From the NCBI GenBank assembly GCA_025526935.1, contig JAHLKD010000057.1, positions 186,001 to 250,000 of the forward strand: a stretch of 64,000 nucleotides of DNA, in the 5' to 3' direction. This document shows positions 10,574 through 21,227 of this stretch, piece after piece. A program made the position numbers and the translations under genes. The notes under the pieces were generated by a model. That model saw only the letters and a program-made list of their open reading frames with translations. It ran no database searches and was not told the origin of the DNA. This DNA is from Cladochytrium replicatum (lineage: Eukaryota > Chytridiomycota > Chytridiomycetes > Cladochytriales > Cladochytriaceae). How positions within the stretch are numbered: the stretch's first letter is position 1; every line of letters begins with the position of its first letter.

Positions 10574-13500
10574 CTACCAGTTGACACCTTCAATTTTGAA
10601 TAGCTCAGCATATTCGAAATAGCGCGTGACAAGCTTGAAAGTTTTCTGGGGTATGTTCATTGACATCAAGCCGTACTGAACCTTGGCCAGCCCGTGACGT
10701 CTGATCAATCTGAACAAACTACGGGATATCGCTCCGGGGTACTGAAATAGAAGATTGAGTGAACCGAAGGGCAGGAACTCGTTGAGCTCTCACCGTTGTT
10801 TCGACATATGCACGGTCCAGGACATTGACAAGCTTTGCGACGCAGTTCAGTGTTTGGTTCAAATTTCCTTCTTCCGCGTGTAGCTCCAGCAATTTTAGCC
10901 AAGATTTTGTCGAATACTTCTGCTCAAGGCACAATTTGTACGCGTCTTTTGCATCCTCCTATTTCATCAATTGATTAGTGGTCAAGGCTTCGGAGGCTGA
11001 GAGGACACAGCAATGCCAAACCTTATGCTCAAGCCGCAAAGCTAGATCACCGTAAATTTCCCACTCTGATCCTGTCTTCCTATAGAGCAGGGCATTTGTA
11101 CCTTGACCAGCGCTGCGGTACTGGGCGATCTCCTGTTTGAAAACAAATCACATAAGCTGTTACGAAAACAAGACTTGGTGTACTGTCTACTTGCCTGCTT
11201 CAACGCAGTGTACAGACGAAGGTCATTGTAAAGAACCATGAATAAGTTATCCAGCCACTTCTCACACAATCGCTTGCTCTTGAAGCTGAACGAAACAGAA
11301 TGCTTTTGAGTTCGTGGATTCTATGCGAATAGCGGTTAGTCTCGCGAAAAATCTTCTGTAACACTGCACATACTGCCGCACGCTTCTTTGGAGCATCTTC
11401 GACAGTTTGTGGGACTTGAGGCTGGTTATCGACCGCTTTCTTCATCAAGTTATCGATGCTCAATCTTTTCTGACCAGGAGATGCCACTGCTGGCTCCTTC
11501 AACTTTCCAGAAGACGGGCTGTCTAGGCTCACTTGATCCAAGCTGCCTGTTGCGTCTCCATCGGAAACTTCTGCTCGCGAAGGGCTTGCACCATTAGGCT
11601 CTTTGATCGCCTGTGATTTGGACGATGATTCCTCATCCGTTGCACGCTCCTCAGCAATCCCGGTTTTTTCGCGCTCCTCCACCAAAGCTCGATGTATTCT
11701 ATATTCCTCTTCCATTACGAAGACGCTAGAGCGGAAACGCAAAAGCTCGTCCCAGCCGACCTTCGACACAATACGAATGAGCAACGCGTATGCGCGGCAG
11801 AACGTTCCGCGTAGAGAGAGGGCTGGGAGACGTTGAAGTTCGGGGTGAACCTGTAACTGAATATCACTAATACAATTCAATCCGTGGTTAAGATTAATAT
11901 CACATGCCTCATTCTCTCGTGGATCGTTTTCATCAAAAACTGTGCCGTTCCCTGGAGGAAGTTTCTTGAGGTCTTCCTCAGGTTTCAAAGTGCTGGGATC
12001 TGGCTTCAATGGCAAATGAGTCCGTGCCGGTGGCGGCATGCGATGGGCATCACGCTCGCAGTACGTGAACATTGGGCAGGAATTCAACGAAAGAAGAGCC
12101 TAAGTCGATCGAGTCAAGCCAAAAAATCTGAGATCTTTTCATGAGGGACATACTGATTCGTAATCTCCCATGTCGATATAGATTTCGGTTAGCTTTGCCC
12201 AAGTTGCATATTCTGATGGGGCATAGGTAACAGCCAGCTTGGCAAGTTTGAGAGCCATTTCGTACTTTTTCTGTTTCAGGCAGTTGATTACTTCTTCAGA
12301 TATGATATCTACACGACCAACCTTGTTCCTCAGGAAGTCAATTTGAACAAGCAACAGGCCATAAGACAGCGGCTGGCGCTTCAGAGAATCGTGCAGTACT
12401 TTAACGGCCTGAATTTCCTCATCTAAAACAATTGCTTAGAAAATCCATCACCAATTTCTTCGCCTTACCATTGTTTAGATACGCCCTAGCCAGGACTGCT
12501 CCAACCTCGGGGTCCCTTTTGAAAAGTAATAGAGCGGTTAAGGAATGAGTGAGGTGAATTGATTTCGGTTCAGTAGAGAAATATTCTCATGGATATGAGG
12601 ATCAAAAAATCTCGCTGCTTCCTCCATCCTTCCACTCTCAGCGAAATATTTCATTGTGCCGTTCGAGAGATGGTTGCTAAAGTATGTAGCCACCTGGACT
12701 TCCGGTTCCGTACCGAGCTGCCATCCTTTCGACCAGAAATGAGTCCAGTGAGATAAAGAAACAAAAATCCCACCGCGATACCTTTCCAAAACTGGTCTCG
12801 AGCTGCCTCCAAGAATCGAGCTTCGATCTGGGGAGTTGGCAAAGGATCCATTTTTCGCAGACCCAAGAGCGGTTGGCCGTCGTTGCCATCTGGCTCATCG
12901 TTGTCATCAAGAATGGATCTCAAAACTGCCGAAACATATGTTTCCTGCCATATCGCCGGATTTTGGATTGGGTGACTGAATGCTTCCAGTGAGCGGCGGG
13001 GCCGTCGACCCACATCATCGTTCATTCATACCGGTCTCCTCGCAAATCCACAATGTAGCTATCCACTCCACCAGGAATTTTCACTTCAACACGTACATCC
13101 ACTCTGGAAAACGCGTTAAAACAGCAGTACGTCCCAGACTTGATTTTCCATTGAGGTTTTCCCCCAACCCATCCCTGGGACTCCTCCTGAAAAGCAATGA
13201 GTTGCAAGCTTTTCGGGAATCGTAATTCTCCATACGATGGTGTATGTGAGGGAGTTCAAGTAAGCGGCTAAAGTTGCAGAGGAGCTGGAGGAATGCTTTC
13301 AACAGATCGATAAAGGGTGGAATACAAGTCATACCTTGCATCTGTTCCTAAAACGTAGTGATACGTTCCGATCTTATGAAAGTGTTCATTACAATCACAT
13401 AGGGTATCTCAATACTCATCACCTCTTTAACCGGTGCTTTGGGGTTAACCTTCAGAACGTGGCAAAGATCTGGAGGTCCAAGTTCCCTGAATGTAGCTTA

Positions 13501-13650
13501 TGCCAAATTATGAGCATGTTCCGCCGTTGAGTTTTGTGCGATCAAGTTACCCAGGGACTCGGTGCGAGCAGCCAAGCACTCGCTGATATCGTTCTCAAAA
13601 AACTCTGGGATACCTATCGAGTTGGTGAGTTCGATCAGCAGATCAGCCAT
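10574..13650 (-). CDS. ChAPs family cargo adaptor (Bch1/Bud7/Chs6-like)
   Basis: Member of the Chs5-Arf1-binding proteins, the exomer cargo adaptors that export selected proteins from the trans-Golgi to the plasma membrane. Exons (minus): 13450.., 13372..13335, 13284..13236, 13186..13032, 12975..12782, 12725..12597, 12525..12469, 12422..12154, 12099..11374, 11278..11195, 11132..11022, 10958..10794 and 10741..10574. Motifs shared with yeast Bch1, in order: LGPPDLC, GTYHYVLGTDA, NAFSRVDVRVEVKIPGGVD, WQETYVS, WQLGTEPEVQVATYF, ALLSLNSCPMFTY, FVMEEEYR, SKRLCEKWLDNLFMVLYNDL, and TPR-like repeats at the end. One intron (12526-12596) is of the U12 AT-AC type, and one (11133-11194) has a GC donor. The N-terminal exon is uncertain: an ATG at 13650 opens a plausible frame but meets TAA at 13498-13500, just before LGPPDLC. 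Confidence 0.85.
11133..11194 (-). other. GC-AG intron in the ChAPs gene
   Basis: The donor is CAG/GCAAGT, the strongest known GC-type donor context, and the acceptor is AAACAG. Removing 62 nt joins LRLYTALKQ to EIAQYRSAGQG in phase 0, as required by the ChAPs alignment. Confidence 0.75.
12526..12596 (-). other. U12-type AT-AC intron in the ChAPs gene
   Basis: A 71-nt intron starts (minus strand) with ATATCC, the core U12 5' splice site, and ends with AC. It contains TTCCTTAAC, an exact match to the U12 branch-point consensus; its likely branch adenosine (12538 or 12539) lies about 12 nt before the intron end, the normal U12 spacing. There is no GT anywhere between the last certain upstream codon and the next certain downstream codon, so a major-class intron is impossible here. 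Splicing at these sites gives ARFFDPLFKRDPEVGAVLA, which fits the family. Without splicing the frame hits TAA. Confidence 0.9.
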
Positions 13651-13804
13651 CTCCCGTTCCTCCCATCCAGGTTTTCTTCACCCACCCCGCAACACCGACG
13701 TGTCTGCCGGTGCAACCATTTGTGTTGTGTGGAATTGTGGCTTTGAAGCGGTGAAAACTAGCACTGAGCTTTCTAGAGGCTTGGATGATTTGATTCTGCT
13801 AATT
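13651..13804. promoter_or_regulatory. Shared divergent promoter, ChAPs / ELP6
   Basis: The interval separates the most upstream plausible ATG of the ChAPs gene (minus) and the ELP6 ATG (plus). If the ChAPs start at 13650 is wrong, the interval is longer on that side. No core promoter motif was identified. Confidence 0.4.
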
Positions 13805-14828
13805 ATGTTCTTGCCTCAGCTCGACTCTGCTCTGGGCTGGATCGACACTGCTGCTGGGAAGACAGAGAGACGCGATGCTCGGCACCTGGTGCTCGTCACC
13901 GACACGCTTTACGCGGATGCTGCATTCTTGGTGCACCATTTCATCAGCCGATGTCTACGCATTGACACTCCTCCAAGTTCTTCTGGAACGTCATTTCGTC
14001 CTGTCTCCAGGAAGGACGTCACAGCAAAGGCCAGCAAAAAAATCCTCTCTGAAAACTCTTGGTCTGTTCTCGTGGTTGCTACCTCTCGAACTATCAGTGC
14101 GATTGATGTGATCCAACGACGAATGGCATGCAATACCAGAGCTCTTGCTTAAACCATTACTGACAGTCATTTGAAGGGTTCAAACTTAAACCAACTGCGA
14201 GATGCTGGAAGTTTTTCAGAATTAGACCTGTTTGAGCAAAATGATGCCGGATGGATTGACATCGAATCTCGGATCGACGACTTGAGTTTGAAGATTTCGG
14301 AACACGCGGAAAAGCGCAAGAACGGAGATTCGACCAACGGAAGGCTATGTATCATCGTTGACGACCTTTCCGCAATGCTCTTTTCTGGTGCATCAGTCTC
14401 TGCCCTCTTAAGATTTGTGATCCACAGTAAAAGGATGGTTGATCAAGTAAGAATGGTGCTCATTCCCCTAAGCGTCGACGCTGACGTCTCTTCATAAGTC
14501 GGACGGTTTGCTGGTCTTACGACTCCACACCGATGACACTTCTACAGCTGATCTTGAACTAATCGCACTTTCGCAAATGCTCAAACACATGAGCGATGTG
14601 CACCTAGAAACGCTAGAGCTAAAAACGGGCTCCACTCAGGATGTTCATGGCGAGGTACCCTTTCTTGAGGATTTCAATTGGAGAGCTTGCTTAACAAATC
14701 GCTAGGTATCAGTGAAGACTGGGTCAAAAGTCGCTGGCCCAGGACCCGTCCATCAGACCTTTCATTATCGTATTCAAGACACCAAAGTTCACTTCTTCCC
14801 CCGGGGCTACGCGGACGTACGCCAATGA
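13805..14828 (+). CDS. ELP6: Elongator complex subunit 6
   Basis: Exons 13805..14125, 14177..14446, 14499..14654 and 14706..14828 give 289 residues. Elp6 is a RecA-fold subunit of the Elp4-5-6 ring of Elongator, which modifies the wobble uridine of tRNAs. Visible features: LVLVTDTLYADAAFLVHHF near residue 35, WSVLVV near 85, GSNLNQLRDAG opening exon 2, and the strand LCIIVDDLSAMLFSGASVSA with its Asp pair. Next come GLLVLRLHTDD, LKTGSTQDVHGE and the C-terminal Y+I.D..V.FF.RG (here YRIQDTKVHFFPRG). All match family order. The first intron (14126-14176) has a GC donor (ATG/GCATGC), and no GT alternative exists in that stretch. Its stop is 54 bp from that of convergent zuotin. Confidence 0.82.
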
Positions 14829-14882
14829 CACCGCAATGCTTCATATTTTAAGTTAAACTTAAAAGAGAATAAACAAACAACT

Positions 14883-17589
14883 CTATGCTGCGGTTTTCTT
14901 TTTCTTGACCATGTCCGCCAATTCCTGAATTTTTGTTCGTTAAAACTGATGAAGTCAACGAGCGCTAATATATCTCACCTTAACTCGCAACTTCACATCC
15001 TTCTTGCTCTTGCCCGGAACGAATTCGGCAATTTTATCCCAGCGATCAGCTGGGTTTTCTTTGAACATGCTCGCCGAGAACTTCCTCAAGGCTTCCTCCA
15101 GTGCAGTTTGTTGAAGGGCACTCCACTCAGCTACAGCCGCCGTAGCAACAGCTCCAGCCGCGGTTGACGTGTTCGCTGGTGCTGCTTTTGCCGGTGGTGT
15201 ACTAACAGTTGGTGGCTGTTGAGCTACTGTGTCCTTCGTTGTTGTCGCATCTCCATTAGCCTTTGCAGGGTTACCCCCTGCCTCTGGTTGTTGGTTTTCA
15301 CGCTCCATTTTGGTAGGAGAATCGGCCACGTCCGCTGTGTGCTTTTTAATTTGAGTTGCCTGAAGGCGATTCCGATCACCAGCACCGCCTGGATTGTCAC
15401 TTTCAGACGGGAAAAGCAAAATAGTCATCATGCAAGTTACCTAACTGGATTTCTTTTGACTTTTTGATACAATCATCAGATGATCGCTGTCTATATTGTC
15501 GCGTAGCCTCTGTCTCGTCGTCCTCTCCACCATGAAGATTTACATACTCCGCAATCGTCTCCCATCTGAAATGGTGGTAGTGAGCGACAAAAAACGAGTG
15601 GAGAGTTGCCAATATACCTGTTGATCGTGCCTCCAGGAAACATCTTCACAGCTTTGATCAAAATGGCAATTTCTTTCGGAGACCAAGGAAGCTTCTGCTT
15701 GAGGAGCGCTTTACGCTCCTGGTCAAGTTGATACTCCTTATCTTGAAGTGCCTTTGCGGAATCCGCCTCTTCCTTCTTCTTCGCCACAATGTTAAGGAAG
15801 CGTTCCAACTTCAATTTCGCAAAAGAGTCAGAAAAGTGAGTAGCCAGGCATTTCTATCCTACCTCCTTATCGAAGAGCTCTTCAGCTGCACTGCTTGGTC
15901 CAGCAGAGCGAAATTCGAGATTCTTCCTGAATGTTTCCAAATCTTCGAATGCCATTAAGTCCAACAGATTGTCAACCTTTTGAAGCTGTGCATCCAAGTC
16001 GGAAACAGAAGCGGATGACGGCAAGAAGTAGTTCCGATCTTTGATAAGGCCTCGGATAGTCTTCTTTTCCTTTCGGATCAACTTCTTCTTTGCCTCTCTG
16101 TCCTTTTTTTCAACTTCCAACTAGAAGCAACGCGAATACATTAATCACTAAACTTGGAAACTCTCCACGACTAGTTATACTCTTTGCTTCTCCAAAGCTT
16201 CCTCAGCTTCGCGAAGCTTTCGTTCTTCCTCTTCTTTCTATACATAATTTTGTTTTGACTAAAATGGTTCAGTGATCCCCATAATATAACTCACCTTTCG
16301 AATTTCTTCCTGTGCGAGCCGGATAGCCTCTTCCTTCTCCCTTTTCTTTGCTTCCTTGGCTGCTTTCTCTTCCTCTCTAATCTTCGAAATTCGCGGATCA
16401 GCTTTGAGCATCTGGTCGACGAACTTCTGCAGCCGAGCATTGTCTTCCTTCTTTCTCTTTGCTCGCGCGGACCGATTTCTTCGCTCCAACATACGCTTCT
16501 CTTCTCGGCTATAAACACAGTCGTTAGCATAAATAGTCATATTTGCCTTCTCCTTGATCCACCTTTCACAGTTCTCAATATCGTCCTCGTCTAGCATCTC
16601 AAACGTTCTCCACGAGTCAAAGTTTCGCCTAATTCATGTCAGCTGCAATACCAAAAAGACTCCACGTTTGCTTTACCAGAACTCGTAAAACGCTTCGATC
16701 TCCTCCCTGGTGGCATCGATAGTTCCAAGCGGCGGAACGGGTTGCCGCTTCGAGAATCTTTTGTGTCGAGTTCAGTAATTGAACATAAGATCACAAAACG
16801 AAAGTTCTTAACCTTCCTTCGCGTTCCACCGCTTCGCTGAACACGTCGAAGAAGTCACCCTTCTTGACATTCTTGTAAACATCATCAAACTTAGGATCAA
16901 TAGAATCCCACTGCCGTCGTTTCACTGGATCACCCAATATCTCCCAAGCTATACTATGATTCAGACACCTGCAAATAGACACATTTCAAATGATTGTCCT
17001 ACCCTTTTGAATGCATTTGAAGAAAGAATCATCGTTTATTTTCCCTTTCTTTGCGGCTTTCTTGTCCGGGTGGTGCTTCAGAACCTTCTTCCGGTCTTGG
17101 GATTCCAATTTCAAAAACTTGGTTTGTCCGATCCTTTATTATCACTTACATGCCCGCTTGATTTGTTCATCAGTCGCCCGCCATCTCTTCTTCGAAAGCC
17201 CCAAGATAGCGTAATGGTCTTGAGTCTGATAGTTATTTAATAGCCACTCAGTGGTAAGTCCAAACTTTTGAGTTTTCTATTCAGACCTTCCACTTCAGTG
17301 GGTCACTCCGCAGCAATGCGGGAGTCTCCGGCTCATCCTCCTCCATCTCAGAGTCCTCTGCCTCGACTTCAAGCAAAGCTTCCTCTATCGCCAAGTCCTC
17401 CTCCAGCGTGCGCTTGTGAACATGTCGCCTTGCGACCCCCATAAATGCACTTCCAACCGGCTCAACAGCGACCGTTTCGCATGGCTGTGGAAGTTTGAAG
17501 ATACGGTACTCGCGTTCGGGATCCCAGTCAGCGGGCGGTGACGGTGCCGTCAGCGTCATTACTGGCAGCATGCTTGCGTGAATTGCCAT
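14883..17589 (-). CDS. ZUO1: Zuotin / DNAJC2, ribosome-associated J-protein with two SANT domains
   Basis: Twelve exons (minus): 17589..17287, 17225..17150, 17095..17003, 16948..16813, 16757..16677, 16628..16295, 16237..16181, 16130..15863, 15808..15618, 15565..15441, 15388..14980 and 14924..14883. Zuotin with Ssz1 forms the ribosome-associated complex, the J-domain partner of Hsp70 on nascent chains. The sequence shows the N-terminal VEPVG...ARRHVHKR motif, then a J domain starting DHYAILGLSK with HHPDKK (catalytic HPD) and WEILGDPVKRRQWDSIDP. A zuotin homology region with long charged helices follows. There are two C-terminal SANT/Myb-like domains: WSPKEIAILIKAVKMFPGGT...RWETIAEY, and WSALQQTALEEALRKF...RWDKIAEFVPGKSKKD. 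SANT domains are present in animal and plant DNAJC2 but absent from yeast Zuo1. The start at 17589 gives MAIHASMLPVM before the conserved part. Confidence 0.93.
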
Positions 17590-17829
17590 ATTGGCAGAAA
17601 GAAAGCAAAAGCACAGCAAAATGCAATTTAACCCAAAAAGGCGAAAACGCGGTTGACAATGAACACACGAGGCAAGGAAACGAGGGCACTGGATGCGAAG
17701 AGGATCAAGGCGAGGCAGATGAGCGGTGCTGCGGTGAGCATGTGCTTGATGCCATCCAGGGGTCCACGGTTCGTTTTCTCGGATGCACATGTGGAGCACT
17801 GATTGTTATGCGTTGATAGGGATGACATT

Positions 17830-18978
17830 GTCCTTCGAGGTGGAAAGCCAAAGGACCATTCCAAGGAAAACTATCAGAGAATCAAAAAAATACAGCAGGT
17901 CAATAAAATTAAGCAGGAGGTATTTTATCAGTTCCGTCAGCATCGCTCAGGGTTTTAATGTATTCATTCTTTATCAAGGAAGAGCTTTTGAAACAACCGC
18001 CACAGGTTTTCAAGATGAAGCAATTTCAGAATGTTCCTCCTAAGTTGAAAACACAGCCGATCAGTGTAAGATATAACGTTCTATTTTCAATTTTACGTTT
18101 AAGTGGATGTCTTTGACTTAGAAGGCTGCAAGCGACCCAGATCTCAACAGCCGACCATCCACTGCCAGCAGCACAGTAAAGTATTTTGTTTTGTCTGTTG
18201 GTTTATCTCATTTTTTGAAAAGGGCTCAAATGGGAGGAAAAACTTCATTCGGCACAATGTAGATCAAGCACGAGAACAGCGCTCGCTGGTAGTGAGGGAC
18301 TTTCTCATGTCGTTTATGTTAATCCAAAGTCTAGAAATTGCCGAGCATCTCTGACAAACCTTCGGAGCGAACTACAAAGCTTGGAGAAGTTCCAAAATAG
18401 TAGGATACTCACTCTCACTTTATTTGATAATGCTGACTCAAGCAACAAAAGTTTGGTGAACAGGAAGCTTCATTGGGCTGAAGAAGAACAAAAAAGACAA
18501 GAAAGGATAGAACGAGCCCTGTAAGCGTTTGGCACTAGATCGAGACAGCGACCTCTAAACTCCGTATCCATTTAGAATCCCAGAGGGAACAAGCTGTATG
18601 AGAATGTTTTATTTGGACTATTAATTAGCTGATTCAATTCTCCAAAGTGGTCCCAGAGATCGAGAAAAAGGATATTATAGCCAAACTCACAAGGTGTAAG
18701 TAGTTCTCCTGTTTCCCTGTGATTATTGCTTGATCGATATACCGTTCTTAACAGTACGAGATTCGCTTATCGCCGAGCTCTGTCGGTTCCCCGTTACTGC
18801 CGAGTCCGCAAAATATAGAAGAAAACGAGCTGAACTCGAATCAAAGATCCGAGAAGTCGAGGAGGGCATAAGTCTATTCTCAAAGAAGAAGGTTTTCATC
18901 CCTAATGGTGATTATATCCCGGGGGTGGGACTCCCTTCGCTCAATGTAAAACTCGTTGAGGCTGCAAGGGTTTGTTAA
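17830..18978 (+). CDS. ENKD1: Enkurin-domain ciliary protein, ENKD1-like (5' end open)
   Basis: Supported exons: ..17898, 18006..18065, 18122..18175, 18223..18288, 18335..18399, 18443..18520, 18576.., 18629..18695 and 18755..18978. ENKD1 and enkurin are microtubule-binding proteins of basal bodies and cilia. Matching pieces in order: GGKPKDHSKENYQRIKKIQQ, VFKMKQFQNV, NFIRHNVDQA, LGEVPKY, then NRKLHWAEEEQKRQERIERA. The C-terminal enkurin domain reads RDSLIAELCRFPV...KRAELESKIREVEEGISLFS and ends near KKVFI. The domain closes about 25 residues before the stop. Two points are unresolved: the 5' exon, for which ATG at 17674 is one candidate, and the junction between 18576 and 18629. In fungi this gene should exist only in flagellated lineages. 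Confidence 0.72.
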
Positions 18979-19172
18979 ATTTTTCCTTCCATCTTTCTCT
19001 TCAAATCCTGTTTCCATATTTCATCAATTTGATGTGTACGAGGTTATGTGAAAGCGGGTTAGAGTATCGGGCGTGCTGTACATTGTTGGCTCGCACAAAT
19101 ACCTAAAAGATGTGATAATAACCAAACAAACGGCTCGAATTGCTTCCATTTTGGGAAATTGTGGCGCATAAA

Positions 19173-20101
19173 ATGGAAGCTCAACTACTCCGAAAGGTAC
19201 CTGGTAGATGTTGTGTTTCCCTAGTCTCAGGCCGCTCCTTTTAGCTCATTGAAGAGATTAATGGGATGAAAGGGAACCTTGACGCGGCATTCGTCAATTC
19301 CAGCGAAGCAGCTGGGGATCTTGCAGAACTTTCAGCAGATATAGACGGGAAAGAAGAGCGGGACGAGAAGATTAAGCAGCTTGAAGACTCTTGCAAGGAG
19401 TACCTTGATGCACAAAAGCTTCACGACATTGAAAGTGAGATCCTTAAAACGCTGCTCACTACGGCACAGTCAATCGAAGGAAAACGACATCGAAAACAGC
19501 CTCTTGACGAATCCGAGCTGCACTTCATGCCCGGTGGCAAACCTTTCCTTGAATTCTTCAAAGCAAATGTTGATGACCAGTTGGAGTCGTATGACGAACT
19601 CCCGGAGGCAGAAAAGTATGGAAACAATGGGACCTTTGTCAAGTTCCACCAGCGAATATGGGAAGCGCAGAACCCAGGGAAACAATTCGATCGGAGAAGA
19701 ATGTTCGGCCAATCTACAGGGAACGAGGAGGAGAGCGACGAAGACATCGAGATGGTGGCAGTCCAGGAAAATATTCGATGTCCCCTTTCGGTAAGCTCAA
19801 CATATCTGTTTCTTGTGGGTTCTTGTTTTGAAAATTAAGCGAATAGGGACAAGTCATGACGGAGCCATACACTTCCCGAGTGTGCAATCACTCGTACTCC
19901 CCAGCGATCATTGAATACATCAATCAGTGCAGCGGGGATCGAAGGGATGCTGAATGTCCCTTTCCTGGATGCAATCATATTGTCAGCTTGGACAACTTGG
20001 CCAAAAACAAGCCGCTTGCGCGCAAAATCGCAAAGATTCAAGCAACCATGAGTTCAACTCAGGGAAACGAGGATTACTCGATCGATGATGATGAGGAGTG
20101 A
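19173..20101 (+). CDS. NSE2: NSE2/MMS21 SUMO E3 ligase of the SMC5/6 complex
   Basis: Exons 19173..19196, 19245..19790 and 19847..20101 encode 274 residues. Nse2 docks on the Smc5 arm and sumoylates repair and cohesion proteins. The N-terminal half is helical and charged (LIEEINGM, then a coiled coil to about residue 85). The C-terminal SP-RING is clear: CPLSGQVMTEPYTSRVCNHS, then a Cys in the linker, then CPFPGCNHIVSLDNL. It supplies the Cys/His zinc ligands plus the Cys pair typical of the family. The exon 2/3 junction falls inside CPLS/GQVM in phase 0. An acidic tail closes the protein. The 8-codon first exon is supported by a good GTACCT/TTTTAG intron and frame continuity. Confidence 0.87.
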
Positions 20102-20212
20102 GAGAGTTTGATGCAATTGCACACTTCTTAACATGTTGCTTATTAAAAGTTATATGCCATAACGTGAAGAATGATGGGTCCAGTTGGCAATCCCGCTGAC
20201 ATTTTCCGCGAA

Positions 20213-21164
20213 TTAGATTTGGAATGAAAACTTCCCAGAAAGCAGATCTGAGGCAGGCGTGTGATCAAGGGTGGATAGCTGCTGTCGCACATATGACACC
20301 AGCGATGCAAGCTGAGAAGCGTTAATGGGTCGCGGGCCATATACGTTTCTAAGAGCGACAAACTGGTCGGTCAACCCTGAATACATTAAAGTACCTTCAC
20401 AGTACCTCCATATTGCAGCGGCCAACACTCCATCTCCGCGCGCGAGCCCTTCATCATAAGCCAGAATCTGGCCGTAGTATCCGCTAAGGAGACCTTGGAC
20501 CGTCGAGTCTATTTTGAACCTGACCTAAACCGGAAGATACATAAAAATACTTTGGCAAACTGGCTTGCTCACTCACTCCAGCTTTCGCAAGCTGAATCTC
20601 AACATCCAGCCACAGGTGATCCACAATCTCCTGATTCATTTCTTTCCCTGATTGTCCTTCCGCTCTGAGACGAACGCCGTACATCCAAATGTGCAGAACA
20701 GTGAGAGAGAACCACGCTTGGAAGTTAGACTCCAGCTTTGCATCTTCGCAATGTTAACGAAAAAGCAGACAGAAATCACATGTATCTACCTTGTGAAAGC
20801 CATGGCTGCTTGTCGTATTGAGTAGAACACATTTCGTAAACATTCCTTCCTGTGTCAATCTTGCCCATCCTCCATTTCATGTATTTAACTGGACTGAAGT
20901 ACTTCGATAATCCATCTGAACTGAATCCAGAGTTCTATAATGTTGGACATAAGATTTTGCTTTCGGGGTAAGATCCGACCTCCCACTCACCTCGCTGTTG
21001 GAAGAGTAGTTCTGAGGGCTGGTGAAGAATGTCTTTTGTAGATATTTATTTACACCTTGCATGCACGGCGTAACACGATATACGGAAGAAATAACAGATC
21101 GAGGTGGTCTGGCTGCCAACGCTTCCACCAGCAATGTTCCGCAGGAGAGTTTGCGACTAGCCAT
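20213..21164 (-). CDS. CBP3: Ubiquinol-cytochrome c reductase assembly factor (UQCC1/Cbp3)
   Basis: Exons (minus) 21164..20991, 20934..20790, 20743..20577 and 20524..20213 give 265 residues. Cbp3/UQCC1 with Cbp6 binds the mitochondrial ribosome exit and newly made cytochrome b for complex III assembly. The first 40 residues are Arg/Ser/Thr-rich and lack acidic residues, as expected of a matrix presequence. The conserved domain shows NVYEMC, NFQAWFSLTVLHIWMYGVRL, IVDHLWLDVE, GYYGQILAYDEGLARGDGVL, AAAIWRYCE and SLVSYVRQQL near the end, all in family order. Introns are 43-56 nt. The start codon lies 63 bp from that of the divergent formin gene. Confidence 0.87.
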
Positions 21165-21227
21165 CGGATGCAAAATGAGTGTGGCTTGACAGTCAAGGGT
21201 TCCGAGTTGTTTCCCTTTGGCTGCACA
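21165..21227. promoter_or_regulatory. 63-bp divergent promoter, CBP3 / formin
   Basis: Only 63 bp separate the two ATGs, so transcription of each gene very probably starts within the other's coding region or the 5' UTRs are nearly absent. No TATA box is visible. Confidence 0.5.

Noticed and set aside
10027-10632. 201-codon minus-strand ORF overlapping the end of the ChAPs gene
   Set aside because: It overlaps the true ChAPs last exon in a different frame and the unknown plus-strand frame. Its composition looks like antisense translation.
13917-13981. A 24-nt GT...AAG segment after the first Elp6 motif as an intron
   Set aside because: The exon reads through without a stop, and the segment is too short for an intron in this genome.
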